Assembly (NCBI GenBank): GCA_963422465.1
Contig: OY730171.1
Coordinates: 4,112,202 to 4,176,201, forward strand
Direction: 5' to 3'
Length of the DNA: 64,000 nucleotides
Origin: Lichina pygmaea
Lineage: Eukaryota > Ascomycota > Lichinomycetes > Lichinales > Lichinaceae
The position numbers and the translations under genes were made by a program. The notes under the pieces are model-generated. The model was given only the letters and a program-made list of their open reading frames with translations, searched no databases and was not told the DNA's origin. Position 1 is the stretch's first letter. Each line of letters begins with the position of its first letter. Shown here in pieces: positions 45,269-57,874 of this stretch.

Positions 45269-46306
45269 ATGAGTACCTCAGGAGCAACCAACCCCAACTT
45301 CCCAGATGGAAAGATTAGCGTCGCCAAGCCAGACCTGTTCTACGGCGAAAGAAACAAGGTCAACGACTGGCTCATGCAACTCCAAGTCTACTTTCAATTC
45401 CAACCAGAGACAAAGCTGCCTAAGGACAAGTGGCCCCTCTTTGCAACCACTTACATGAGAGGCAATGCCTATCGATAGATCAAGCTCTACATCAACAAAC
45501 ATCTCTCAGGAAATGGAGACCACGACGGCACAACAGAATGGATGACAAAATAGACATGATTCAAGGACAAGATCAAAAGGATCCTTGGACTATCTAACAA
45601 AGACAAAGTGGCTATACGAATGATCCAGCACATCAAACAACAACACTCAGCTGCAGAGTACACCACGCAGTTCAAACAATACTCAGTACTGACTGACTGG
45701 GACGACGACACCCTGATGGTCATGTACTGACGTGGACTCAAGGAAAACATGAAGGATGAAATCACCTTCGATGGACAAGTGGTCGACACACTGGACGAAC
45801 TCATCGCACAAGCAATCAACATTGATGACAAACTATTCGAGCGAGTGATGGAGAAACACCACGACAGAGGATACAGCCGCCCCGCATGGCATGTGAGCAA
45901 CCACTACAAGCTGCCTAACAAGGCACCGCCACATGACCCATATGGCTATGTACCCATGGAACTGGATGCAGTCCACCACAAGGGAAGGTTCACGAAGAGA
46001 AGGAACAACAAAAAGGGGAAAGCACTGAAGTGCTATGCCTGTGGCAAGCTAGGCCACATGGTGAAAGACTGTCGTTCAAAGAACAAGGTGCACCGACAGC
46101 AACTTAATACGCTCGACGGAGACTGGAATGTCATCAAGCCAGAGGACCCACCAGGAGAGGCTCAGCTATCCCTCGAACAATGGGACGACTACAATCAGAT
46201 ATTGGAAGCAGCCCACCAACTGGCAACATCAGGAGGCAAGGACCTACCAGAACTAACAGGTCAGGACAAGGGACAGGAGCCCTTAACCACCTCTGATGGG
46301 GACTGA
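45269..46306 (+). pseudogene. gag of gypsy copy C, broken
   Basis: MSTSGATNPNFPDGKI start, capsid region, CCHC knuckle CYACGKLGHMVKDC. 1038 bp. Broken. Confidence 0.85.
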
Positions 46307-46360
46307 GACAAACCTGCGTCTATCAAAGAAGAAATACCACAAGGAAGCTATACTTACAGC

Positions 46361-46768
46361 ATGGACCCACGAAATCTACGGCATGGTGAACTACAGTGGA
46401 GGTTTTGCACAAGGCACTACTGCACCTACCACGAACAACTACAAAGGTACGGAGGACATTCACCCTACCACGCCACCTGCCACAAGCATTGGGTTAATTG
46501 CGAGAAGGATGCGTGTGAGATCCATCTTTGGGACAAATGCCAACACACCGCATTCCCCGGGCACACACATGATTGGCATGAACACCTCATGTTCCTACAG
46601 CAAGGCAACAACCACAACTGCTACGTCAACAATTGGCAGTACTGCCTCAAGCCTGGATGTGACAAGCATCAGCAAGACAAATTCATGAACAGATTCCTCA
46701 GGACTGATGGGAATGGCTGGACCTATTGCCCAGTCAGTGGAAAGACACTTCAATCAGGAAAAGACTGA
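46361..46768 (+). pseudogene. Cys/His-rich segment between gag and protease, copy C
   Basis: The longest open version of this segment, 135 codons, with CTRHYCTYHEQL, HATCHKHWVNCEKDACEIH and CLKPGCDKHQ. It shows that the Cys/His residues are real features of the family and not noise. The domain is unnamed by me. Confidence 0.5.
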
Positions 46769-46806
46769 ACTCCCTTGTCAAGGGGCAACATCGGGAGCTC
46801 AACAAC

Positions 46807-49800
46807 ATGACCCCTAGCAACGCAAAGCACCTGCGATTGCCTGTGTCACTACACGCCAACACGCCAGTACAGACATACACACTTGTTGACTCTGGAGCCA
46901 GTGGAAACTACATTTCAAGACAACTTTACGACACCCTCAGCACTGGAAGGAGACGCAAGCAGCAGCCCTATCAGCTCACGATGGCAAATGGACAGACAGA
47001 GCTAGTCTGCCATGAGACGCAGCCAATGGAAATGGTTACCGGACACCATGCTGAAAGGATCCACCTTGATATTGTCAAGTTGGCCACTCAGGATATCTAT
47101 TTGGGGATGCCTTGGCTAAAGAAGCACAACCCAGTTGTTAACTGGAAGACAGGAGTACTCACGTTTAGGAACTGCACTAACAACACAGCTTGGACCTGTT
47201 ACCAGCCGCAGAAGGCGTGGACAGATGAGGGAAGGAGTCCTCAGTGGAACCTCACTGACAGAAAGGACGACTCTCAAAAGAAGAGGTCCACCTCGACAGG
47301 CACACCCTGGAACCAGGTGGCCAAACAGTCAGAGATGAAGAGAGAGGAAGTTGTTAACCCTCTGGAGATCCCTGAAGAGTACTGACCTGGGTATAATAAC
47401 CTCTTTCAGGAAGAGACAACAACAGCAGTGTTGCCTAAGCACCAACCTTGGGATCATGAGATCAAGTTGCAACCAGGGACAGAGCCAGGATTTGGACCAA
47501 TTTACCAGTTATCAGAGAAAGAGCTCCAAGTACTTCGCGAGTACCTGGAGGAAAACCTGAAAAAGGGTTTCATTCGAGAATCTCAATCACCAGCAGGATA
47601 CCCGATACTATTTGCACCAAAGAAAGACGGAAGTCTTCGACTTTGTGTGGATTACAGGAAACTCAACAACATTACCATCAAGAATCGATATCCGCTGCCA
47701 AATGCGAACAAATTGCGAGACAGGATCAGCCAAGCTACAATCTTTACCAAGCTGGACTTGAAAGGAGCATACAACCTGATACACATGAAAAAAGGAGAAG
47801 AATGGAAGACAGCCTTCAGAACCTGATACGGACACTACGAGTATCTGGTTATGCTATTCAGACTCACAAACGCACCAGCAACATGTCAAGCATTGATCAA
47901 CAACATCATCAGAGCACACCTGGACCAAACAGCTATCGCCTACCTGGACGACATTCTTGTCTACTTGAACACGCAACAAGAACATACCAAACATGTGAAG
48001 GATGTTCTACGATACCTACAAGAGGTAGGGCTCAAGCTCAACCCGAAGAAATGCGAGTTCAACAAACCAGAAGTTGAATTCCTCAGATACATCATAGGGA
48101 TCGAAGAGATCAAGATTGACCCTGAGAAAATCAAAGTGATTCAGCAATAGCCAACACCGACATCAGTTAAGGAAGTACAAGCCTTCCTAGGATTTGCTAA
48201 CTTCAACTGACAGTTTATCAAGAACTACTCACAGATGGCAACACCACTGACAGAACTCACAAAGAAGGACGTGGAGTACTGGTGGACGGAGAGACAACAA
48301 AAAGCATTCCAACAGCTCAAGGACACTTGCGCCAAGGAACCAGTTCTCCTCAACTTCAAGACAGGCCAACCGACACGAATCAAGACGGACGCTTCAGATC
48401 AGGCAGTGGGAGCATATCTATGCCAACAGGCAGACGGCAAGTGGCACCCAGTTGCCTACTACTCACGAAAGATGACACAAGTGGAACGAAACTATGATAT
48501 CCACGATAAAGAGCTACTGGCAGTTGTCAACACACTCGAACACTGGAGAGTGTACGCGGAAAGCAGTTCTGAACTCACCATTCTCACAGACCACAAGAAT
48601 CTGACAACGTTCACGACAACCAAGAAGCTGAACAGACGGCAAGTCAGATGGGCTGAACTCCTAGGGTAACACAAGTTCAAGATCTTGTACACCCCTGGAC
48701 AAGACAATGGGAGAGCAGACACACTAAGCTGACGAAAAAACCACATGGAAGATGATGAACGCCAAGGAATGATCTTACAGCAGGACCAGCAAGGAAACCT
48801 GGTGCCCCAGCCACAGATCAACAAGCTCACGGCAGAAGACACTGAAGAACTAATAAGGAACTACCATGATAACCCAGCACACGGTCACCCAGGAATCTCC
48901 AAGACCACAGACCTTATCCAACAGGCAGGGAACAATGTCATTAACCTCTGACAACATGTCACAAACTACATCAGCAAGTGTCTACTATGCCAGAAAAACA
49001 AACATGGAAGACATAAGCCATACGGAGAAGGACACCCGAACATGATACTGAAAGGCCCATGGGAAGACGTGTCAATGGACTTCATCACAAAGCTACCCAA
49101 GTCCAAAGACCCAGTCACAGGAATCACCTACGACTTGATTATGGTGATAGTGGACAGATTCACAAAATATCTAATAGCGGTACCATTCAAGGAAACCCAC
49201 ACAGCAGAACAGTTGGGACACCTTTTACTGGACAGATTGGTCAGAGACCACGGAGTTCCAATCACGATCATTACAGACAGAGACAAACTCTTCACATCCA
49301 ACTACTGGAAGACAATCAGTGCAGCCATGGGAACAAAACCCAAAATGTCTACAGCCTATCACCCACGAACCGACAGCCAGACAGAGCGAGCGAACTAAGT
49401 CCTGGAGACTTACTTACAGCATTACATCAACAAGACCCACAGCAATTGGGTACAGTTATTACCGGTGGCACAGCTGGCAATCAACCAGCACAGATCAGAC
49501 TCAACAAAGGAATCGCCATTTTTTGCCAATTTTGGACAACATGCGAACATCGGGATGCCAAGCAGAGCTTCACCAAACACGGAGAAAGCACTCCAACATG
49601 ACAAGCTCCTACAACAAACACACACGATGATGAGGCACTACCTTCAAGAGACCTCAGAAAGAATGCAATGTCAAATGGACAAGAAATCGAAAATGGCACC
49701 TCAGCTAAAGAAGGGGGATAAAGTCTACCTCCTCACAAGAAATTGGAAAACAAAGAAACCAAGAACAAAGAAACTGGACCATGTCAAGGTCAGACCATTT

Positions 49801-50106
49801 TCAGTCAAAGAAAAAACCGGACCAGTCAACGTCAGACTGCGACTACCGAGAGACGCTCGGGTACACCCAAACTTTCACATCTCAATGATCGAATTAGCTG
49901 ACCAGAGCACACCCTTGCAGGAAACATTTCATTACCAACCAGAGGAAGAACAGGAATTCGAGGCTGAACAGATCCTGAAGAGAAAAGGTCAGTGATACCT
50001 TGTCAAGTGGAAAGACTACCCAGACTCGGAAAATACCTGGGAGCCACTCAGGAACCTCGCGAACTGCCAGCTCCTCCTGCAGCAGTTCCGGCAGGAGCAG
50101 GACTGA
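46807..50106 (+). pseudogene. pol of gypsy copy C, broken
   Basis: Protease (LVDSGASGNYIS), RT (AYLDDILVY), RNase H, integrase (SMDFITKLPKSKDPVTG near 49075) and chromodomain ([17 protein letters not shown] near 50000-50045). 3300 bp as in the other copies. Broken. Confidence 0.88.
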
Positions 50107-50548
50107 ACAGCTCAGCCTGCAGCGCGGACACATCAATGACTGTCGCCGACAAGTCTTCACCATCCGCCTCCATTTCAGCAACAAGGCACTGGAGCTTCTT
50201 CTTTGCTTGACCCTCAGCACCCTCAAGAACCTTTCGCTTTCGGGACACACAAGCCTGCAGCTCGGCAAGCTGCTTGACAAGAGCATCCCGCTTGGCCTCA
50301 TCAACAGCCAAATCCTCGCGAAGATTATCCCGAGTCATGTTCAGTGACTCCCAAGAAAGTGATACACAGGACTTTCCCTGACGAGTGCACTCAGCGCACT
50401 TCAACTTATCGTTGTCGTCAGACATTCAGAAGCAGGGCTTGTGGTTCAAAACACAGAAGTCACACGGAGCAAGTGACACAAAGTTATGATCACAGATCTG
50501 GGCTGCCAGTTGGTTTCGGTAAGCAGAGGCACATGATTTTGCAGACAT
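50048..50548 (-). pseudogene. Antisense frame with Zn2Cys6-like cluster, gypsy copy C
   Basis: 501 bp, start at 50548, 45 nt from the 3' LTR at 50593. The second half (50048-50425) shows CAECTRQGKSC, then a probable coiled coil with Leu at heptad-like intervals (LVKQLAELQ, KRKVLEGAEGQAKKKLQ), an acidic patch and a Gly/Ser-rich tail. Interrupted once or so. Confidence 0.68.
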
Positions 50549-50592
50549 ACTCAAGAATTCATCAGGATGATGAATGAAGGAGAGGAGGGTAG

Positions 50593-51191
50593 TGTTACAA
50601 CCCAGGGATGGGAGCCACTCATTTATAGGCAATCAGGCCGTGGGCCAGGCAAGAGGACACCATGGAAGTCAAGTGACCAACCAACAAGGGGTCACGTGAC
50701 TGTCGAGACACACACGGGAGTCTTGACGCATGATGCATGAAGCATTGAGACAATCTCACCAGTCTTGACGCATGATGCATGAAGCATCGAGACAATCTCA
50801 CCAGTCTTGACGCATGATGCATGAAGCATCAAGACAATCTCACCAGTCTCGACACAGGGTGCATAACATGGTGGGACTGTCAAGACAATCTCACCTGTCT
50901 TGATGTTGAGACTGTCGAGACAATCTCGATTGTCTCGACAGGCCAGCACTATATAGTCTGGCGATAGTTCCCTTATGGAACAATCGTCTTCAACTCATGT
51001 TGTGATCCAGACAACTAGATCTACTTCAATACAATCCTTTGTACGAAGCCATTGATCAGGTGTCACCACCACCACGTTCCACCAAACCCCTTCGCGCTCC
51101 TTGACACTCCTCTCCTGCAAGAACCAACCCGCCTTCCACCTCTCGCCCTAATCCTATACTCGGGTAGGACGGTACGGTACAGACCGCAACA
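50593..51191 (+). repeat. 3' LTR of gypsy copy C
   Basis: 599 bp with three 42-bp units, preceded by the polypurine tract and followed by TCTGA. Confidence 0.93.
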
Positions 51192-51908
51192 TCTGATTCC
51201 TCTGGCATGTCACTGTTCTTTGCCAACAAAGGGTTCCATCCACAGCTCAGCATCACACCCACAAGTGAAGCCTGCAACCAAGATGCTATGGAAATCTCTG
51301 GAGAAATAACGCAGATTCTGGAACAGTTGCAAGCTGAACTCCGACTATCCCAGGAAGCTCAAGCTCACACCACCAATTTGCATCAAGTCCTGTCACTGTC
51401 CTATCAAACTGGAGATCTTGTTTGGCTGAATACCAAGAACATCAGGACACACCACCCATGCAAAAAGCTTGACAACAAGTGGATTGGACTATTCAAGGTG
51501 TTGAAGGTAGTCAGAAGCTGTGCCTGCCATCTGGAGCTTCCACACACTCTCAAAATTCACCCTGTCTTTCATGTTTCCCTTCTATGTCTGACACCTGCTA
51601 ATCCTATCCCTGGCCAATCAAATGAACACTCTGGCCCTGTCATTAGTCAAGACACAGATGAAGAGTTCCAGGTTGAAGAAATCCTTGACTTCAAGCCAGC
51701 AATGTCTTGACAGAAGTTCAAGTACCTGGTCAAATAGTCTGGATGGCCAATTGAAGATGCCACTGAAGAGCCTATTAAGCATCTTGACAACACCAAAGAC
51801 ACCATCTACAACTTCCATGAGAAATACCCAAGGAAACCACAGCCACAGAACTACACCCACGAGCGGCCTGAGGCTCACAGGAGTTCGCCATGTGAAGGAG
51901 GGGGGTAA

Positions 51909-52175
51909 TGTCACAGTTCTGGTCCAGTTGCATATCTGGCACAAGTCACACACCTTGCCGGGAAGTTCCATCTGCACTGTTGCCTGTTTGCTCCACTGTA
52001 TCCCCTGCCTATAAGAACTTCTCCTGCTCCCCCAGCTTCTTCTCTTCTTCTTTTCTTTTTACCTTCCTTGTCTTTCATCTTGTACATCAATCCAAGTCTC
52101 AAGTCTCAAGCCAAGTCAGGTCAAGGTTACTGAATCAGTTAGACTCGAGTTCTGCTCTGCTATTGCCTTGTCACA
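51909..52175 (+). repeat. 3' LTR of gypsy element D
   Basis: 267 bp, TGTCACAGTTC...CCTTGTCACA, preceded by the purine tract GAAGGAGGGGGG. It contains CTATAAGAAC, a possible TATA box near 52010, then CT-rich sequence. It abuts family-3 LINE coding sequence at 52176. Confidence 0.8.
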
Positions 52176-54631
52176 ATTTTCTGGTGTTTTTTCCAGAGAA
52201 GCTTGGAATCATAGTGTAGTCCCAGAATACACCCTTCTTCCTTAGGCTGTAGTACCACTTCTCCAAGTCTTAGACTGAGCTGAAGATCATCTGTTCTTCT
52301 TCTAGAAAAATAGAGAAGTTTATACTTTTCAGGTGCAAACTTCATTCCATGTTTTCTTGCCCAGTCTAAACACTTGGAGTGAGTAGACTTTAGCTTCAGG
52401 AGATTGCTTTTAAGAGAAGGGGAAAATGCCAGAAGGTTTGTGTCATCTGCAAAGCCCAGAGCTGATACACTTTTCTCTAGTGTATGAACAATATTATGAA
52501 GATCTGAAATGTAGAAAAGAAATAAAATAGGAGAGAGAGATGAACCTTGAGGAACTCCACAGTGTACTGGAAACAAAGAAGACTCTGAATCGTCAAAAAC
52601 AAGAGAGGTTTTTCTTTGGGTAGTGAAAGAAAAGATCCAGTTAACAAACCAGCTGGGGATTTCTTTTCTCTCCAGGATTTTCTTGAGAATTTCTGGCAGA
52701 ACTCTATCATAAGCTCCTGAGATATCCAGAGAAAGAAGACTGGCTACCATTCCTTCCTTCCAGACTTTTTCAACTTGGGAAGTGAGTAGAAATAGTGCAG
52801 ACTCAGTTGATCTTCCTTTTCTGAAGCCCATCTGGATTTCTGGTAGCAGGTTTTCTTTCTCAGCCAGTTCACTTAGCTTTGTGGCTGCCAGAGCTTCCAT
52901 CAGCTTCCCAATTCTGTTGAGAAGTGCTATTGGCCTCCAAGCTTTGGCATAGCAATAGAATCCTTTGCTAGACTTTCTCAAGCATATTGTTCTGGCTGCT
53001 TTGTATCTGTCAGGGAAATATTCTAGCTTCCAGCAGGCTTCCAGAACTTTGGCTATCTTTTCATTGAAAGAGTCTCCTAATACTTTTAGAAATCCATTGG
53101 GTAGAGTGTCTTTCCCAGAAGCTGTAAAAAGTTTTTTCTTTTTCAGAATATTGTGAATATCTTCTTTGGAGATTTCCTGAGATAGCTGGTGTTGTTGGTA
53201 GTTGGCTGGCTGGTCCTGGGATTCTGGTACTGGCTGGAGAGGTAGAGGGAAGAACTGGGTTTTGAATACTTCTACCTTTTCTGTGAAAGTTCTGGCAGTT
53301 TCTCCATCTTGCTTTGTGAGCTCTGGAACAATTGGAAGTTCTGGTGGTTTGCCAGCTTTTTCTTTACCCCACTTGGCTATTTTCCAGTGCTTTTGTGTTT
53401 CAGCCAGGTTCTGGAGTTTTTCTCTGAATATCTTTCTTTTAGTATTCTTGATCAGGTGTTTCTTTTCCTTTATTACCTTTTCAAGTTTGTAGACTGGTTC
53501 TTGGTTTTGGAAGACTTTTCTTCTTAGTTTTCTTTCCTCTTTAATTTTCTCTTTAATCTCTTGGTTCCACCAGGGAACAGTGTACTTTGAGTCTCTCAGA
53601 GGTCTTGTTGTCTTGTCAGCCAGTTCTTGAAGAGCTTTGTCCAGGTTCTCCAGATAGTTGTCCACTTCCTCTCTGTTAAGTAGTGGTGGAATAGGGGGAA
53701 GATTCTTAGCTTCTTTCTTGACTTGGTCCAGATCTAGTGTTCTCCAGTTTCTTTGGTGGGTTCTGGCTTTCTTTGGTGTTTCCAGACTTAGGATTGTCTG
53801 AAATAGTCTGTGGTCTGAACCTGTGTGGAAGTCTAGGTTAATCTGGGAAGAAATAAAGGAATTAAGAAGTGATATAGAAATAAAAGATAAGTCAATAGCA
53901 GAGAAGGGAGGCTCTGCCAGTGTTCTTGCTCTTGTTGGTGTGAAAGGTGCTATTGCCAGCTCTAGTCCTTGATCATCTGTGAGTTCTTTGAACTTAGTAG
54001 CTAGTTCAGAGTAGAGTTGGGAGGATTTTGACCAGGATGGGTGGTGGAGGTTTGAGTCAGTCAGAAGAATATGTTCTTCTTCTTTCTCCAGTGCCTGGGC
54101 CAGTACATCCAGTAGAGCTTCTGCTGATACTCTGTAGTTTTCCTGGTTTGTAGGTGTGAAGTACAGGTTATGTACCCAGAACACTTTTGCTTGCACTCTT
54201 ATCTCCAGTGATGTTAAATCCTTGCTCCAGAACACAGGGGTTATAGCTGACCTCTGTATTCTTCTGTTGATTAGAACCAGAGTTCTCCCTAACACTTGGT
54301 CTTGAAGAGGGTAGAAGGCTGAGAAGACTGTTGAGGTACTTGTTTCCTGGTATAGATTTCTCCATGGTTCTTGAAGTGCAATCAGATCCACTTCCTGCAG
54401 TCTGGGGTTAGCTAGTAGAAGATCTTGACATGTCTGGCTTTTCTGCACATTTTTTATTTTATTTTATTTTTATTTGATTCTTACACTGATAGTAGCTTTT
54501 CAGCTATGCAGATCTTCTAGCTAAGAGTGATTTTCTTCAGAAAACCTTTAGAGGAATAAAAACTGAAGACTGGGGGTGACTAGAGGATGTAGCAAAAGGA
54601 AATCTTGTAGTGACTGGTAGAAAGAAAACTT

Positions 54632-57600
54632 CTAGATATTAGAGTGTGAATAGTGGAGTTTGAAAGCCAGATTAAACTGGTTCAGTCTTTTCAAAGACAT
54701 AAACCAGTATAGAAACTTCTGTAGAAGCTCTGGGTTTGAAATAATAGAAGTGAAATCTTGAGAATTAAAAGGAGCTTGCTGTCTTTGACTTGAATAAAGA
54801 GAGCATGAAGAGGTGATATGTTTCACTGTCTCTTCTGCTTGACCACAGACACATAAAGGGGTAGGAAAGTCTGGAACTCCAGCTCTGAATAGAAAACTTG
54901 CCAGGCTAATTCTCCCAGTTCTGGTTTGTAGTAGTAGACTTGCCTCAGCTTTCTGTAGCTTTTTGTAGAGCTTCAGGTTGTTGTGGTGAGGCTTTTGACA
55001 AAACACCTGCCACCCAGAGTAGCTTTTTCTTTTCTTCTCCTCCTATTGGTTTTCCCACTCTTTAACAAAGAGTTTCTGTAGTTCTTTCTTTGAACTCGCC
55101 TGGTTAGTAGTTAATTGGTTTAACCAAGTGAACTTCCAATAGGGGGAGATAGTTGAGGATTCCTTTAAAGGTTTCTTCACAGAAGAGGCATAGTGGGAGA
55201 TATTGGAAAAGACATTGTCCAGAAGTGTTTTCAGAGAGGAGGTTTGAATAGAAGAGAGAAAACAGGCTGTGCGAAATTTGAAATAGAGATCTAGAGGTAA
55301 AAGAAAAAGCTCACTCTCTAATAAGAAAGATGGAGTGACTTTGAAGGCACCTCCAATAAGTCTCAGGCATTTGTTCTGGAATGTGCTAAGAGAAAAGATA
55401 TTAGAAGATTTTCTTAGAGGATTGAACCAGATCCCCACAGCATAACTCAGTAAAGATCTGAGTATTGCAGTATACACAAGACATGATGTGAGGACTGGGA
55501 AACCCCAAGTAGAATATGAAGTTCTAGAAAGAGAGGAAAGTGCTTTCTGAGCTTTTTGAAGAATAATTCTCTGGTGCTTATGCCAGTGGAGTTTTGCATC
55601 CAGGTACATTCCTAATACTCGCACTTCTTCTTTTGGTCTTAGAATCACATTCCCCAGTCTGAGCTTAAGCTGAAGATTGTCTGATCTTCTTCTGGAAAAA
55701 TGAAGTATTTCATATTTCTCAGGAGAGAAGACTATTCCATGTCTTGCAGTCCATAATAGACATTTGAGGTGTGTGTTGTTTAACTTCAGAAGGTTGCTTT
55801 TTAGAGAGTGTCCAAATGCAAGCAGATTTGTATCATCTGCAAATCCCAGAGCAGAAACACCAGTGGAAGGAGAGTGTACAGTTTCATGAAGTTCAGAAAT
55901 GTAAAATAGAAATAGAATAGGAAATAAAGGGGAACCTTGGGGAACTCCACAGTGAATAGGAATAGCAGAAGACTCAGAGTCATCAAACACAAGAGTGGTA
56001 GAACGACTGGTGCAGAAAGAGAGAATCCAGGAAGATAGCCAGAGAGGAATTCCTTTTCTCTCTAGGATTTGTTGGAGGATCTTAGGTAGAACTCTGTCAT
56101 AGGCTCCTGAGATATCCAGAGAAAGTAGAGATGTAACCATGCCTTCCTTCCAGACTTTTTCCACTTGGGAAGTTAGTAGGAAGAGTGCTGATTCAGTTGA
56201 TCTTCCTTTCCTGAAGCCCATCTGGATTTCTGGCAAAAGTCTAGCTTCTTCTGCTACCTTGCTTAGCCTGGTTGCTGTAATAGCTTCCATCAGCTTGCCA
56301 GTTGTGTTTAGCAAAGCTATAGGGCGCCAGGCTTTAGCTTGGTTATAGTATTCTTTACCAGGTTTTCTTAGACAGACTGTCTTTGCATTCTTGAACCTCT
56401 CTGGAAAGTATTCCAGTCTCCAGCATGTTGATGTGAGAACAGCCATAGCTTGGCAGGACTTGGAACCCAGAGCTTTCAGAAATCCATTTGGCAGCTTATC
56501 TTTTCCCCCTGCTGTGAAAGGTTTCTTTTTGTTCAGGATTTGTTCCACTTCTTCAGCAGTAACTTCCTGAGAAAGCTGGATCTCTGGAGTACTCTGGGAA
56601 CTCTCTGTACTTGGTTCTGGAACAAGTGCTTTGGGGAAGAACTGGGCTGAGAATGCTTTTGTCTTCTCCTCAAAGGTTTTAGCTAGTCCTTCTTGAGTTT
56701 CCAAGTCTGGGACCAGGGGAAGATCAGGAGTCCTGTTGGCTTTTGTTTTTCCCCACTTTGCAAGCTTCCAGAATTTTGAAGAACTGGCTAGCTTGTGGAC
56801 TTGTTGTCTGAAGGTGGTCTGCTTTCCCTCTCTGACTGCTTTTTTCTTGTTCTTAGTTGCTTGCTCAAGGTCTTCTTGGGATGCCTGTCCTCTGAGAACT
56901 TGTCTTCTTACTCTTCTTTCCTCTCTAACCTTGTTTTGGATGTCTTGGTTCCACCAGGGAACTGAGTGACCAGATTACTTCTGGAGCTGTGTACATTTGC
57001 TTGCCACTTCTTGGAGAAAGTTGTCCAGGTACTCCAAGTACTTATCCACTTCATCTTTGTCTTGAAAGTGGGAAGGTAGCTGTAGCTTCTCACACTCTAC
57101 TCTTGCAAGGTTAGAGTCCAGTGTCTTCCAGTTCCTTTCTGGCTTCCAGGTTTTCCTTGGAGGATCCAGGTCCAGGCTAGTTAGTATAGGTCTGTGGTCA
57201 GACCCATGAAAGAACTGGAGAGCCACTTTAGAGAAAATCAGGGAGTTAGAAAGAGAAGAAGAAATAAAAGACAGATCAATTGCAGAACATGGTTTTTCTG
57301 AAAGAGATCTTGCTCTGGTGGGAGTAAAAGGTGCAATAGCTAAATCAAGATTTAAATCTTTCATTAGACCTTGGAACTTGTTTGCAGTGTCAGAGTACAG
57401 TCTTTTTTTCTTTGACTAGTCTGGGTGGTGGAGGTTTGAATCTGTGAGAAGAATATGTTGTCCTTGTACTTGTAAAGCATTTTGGAGTAAACAGAGAAGA
57501 GCTTTTGATGCCTCTGTATAGTTTTCTTGACTTGATGGGGTAAAGTAAAGATTATGCACCCAAAGAGAAGTAGAAGAGTTTTCCAAGTAGATTTCAAGAG

Positions 57601-57874
57601 AAATAAAGTCTTTACTCCAGAAAGTAGGATGAAGAGAAGAGAGTTTCAGGTTTTTATTAATAAGAAAAAGTGTTCTACCAATCTCTGAACAGTAAAGAGG
57701 AAGAAAAGAAGAGAAAACAGTAGAGGTGCTTATCTCCAGGTGAGGGTTTTTCCAGAGTTCTTGAAGTACAATAATATCCACCTCTTGAAGAGCTGAGGTT
57801 GCTAGAAGTAGCTCTTGGACTGATTGGCTTTTTTGCACATTATACTGGAGAAGTGTGAGCTTTGAGTCTTTCAT
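54632..57874 (-). pseudogene. LINE family-1 ORF2, copy B, three in-frame stops
   Basis: 3243 nt in a single frame, equal in length to copy A. Stops at 57416-57418 (TAG at a Trp codon), 56975-56977 (TAA at a Gln codon) and 55043-55045 (TAG at a Trp codon); all are single C-to-T or G-to-A transitions relative to copy A or the family. Domains: endonuclease, RT with GFADDTNLLAFG, C-terminal finger CVCGQAEETVKHITSSC. Confidence 0.9.

Larger units (their letters stand above)
44736..51191 (+). mobile_element. Ty3/gypsy chromovirus, copy C (6456 bp), broken
   Basis: Third copy of the A family, inserted in the integrase region of element D with the duplication TCTGA (44731-44735 and 51192-51196). LTRs of 515 and 599 bp differ by two 42-bp minisatellite units; the interior is again exactly 5342 bp. 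About ten interruptions. Parts and order are as in copy A. Fossil. Confidence 0.95.
36314..52175 (+). mobile_element. Older Ty3/gypsy chromovirus D, in pieces, broken
   Basis: Pieces on the plus strand are 36314-37344 (RT end and RNase H: AYVDDILIYSQT, VETDTSDYISGAVLL), 43892-44735 (integrase: AMDFITNLPKSRDACFPG, GHHPETDGQTEQENQ), 51197-51908 (integrase end, IHPVFHVSLLCLTP and chromodomain-like FQVEEILDFK) and the 3' LTR. The gaps are copies B and C. gag, protease and the first part of RT are missing; the LINE at 24494-36313 abuts the left edge. A distinct family from A/B/C and clearly older, since two of those copies landed in it. Several breaks. Fossil. Confidence 0.85.
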
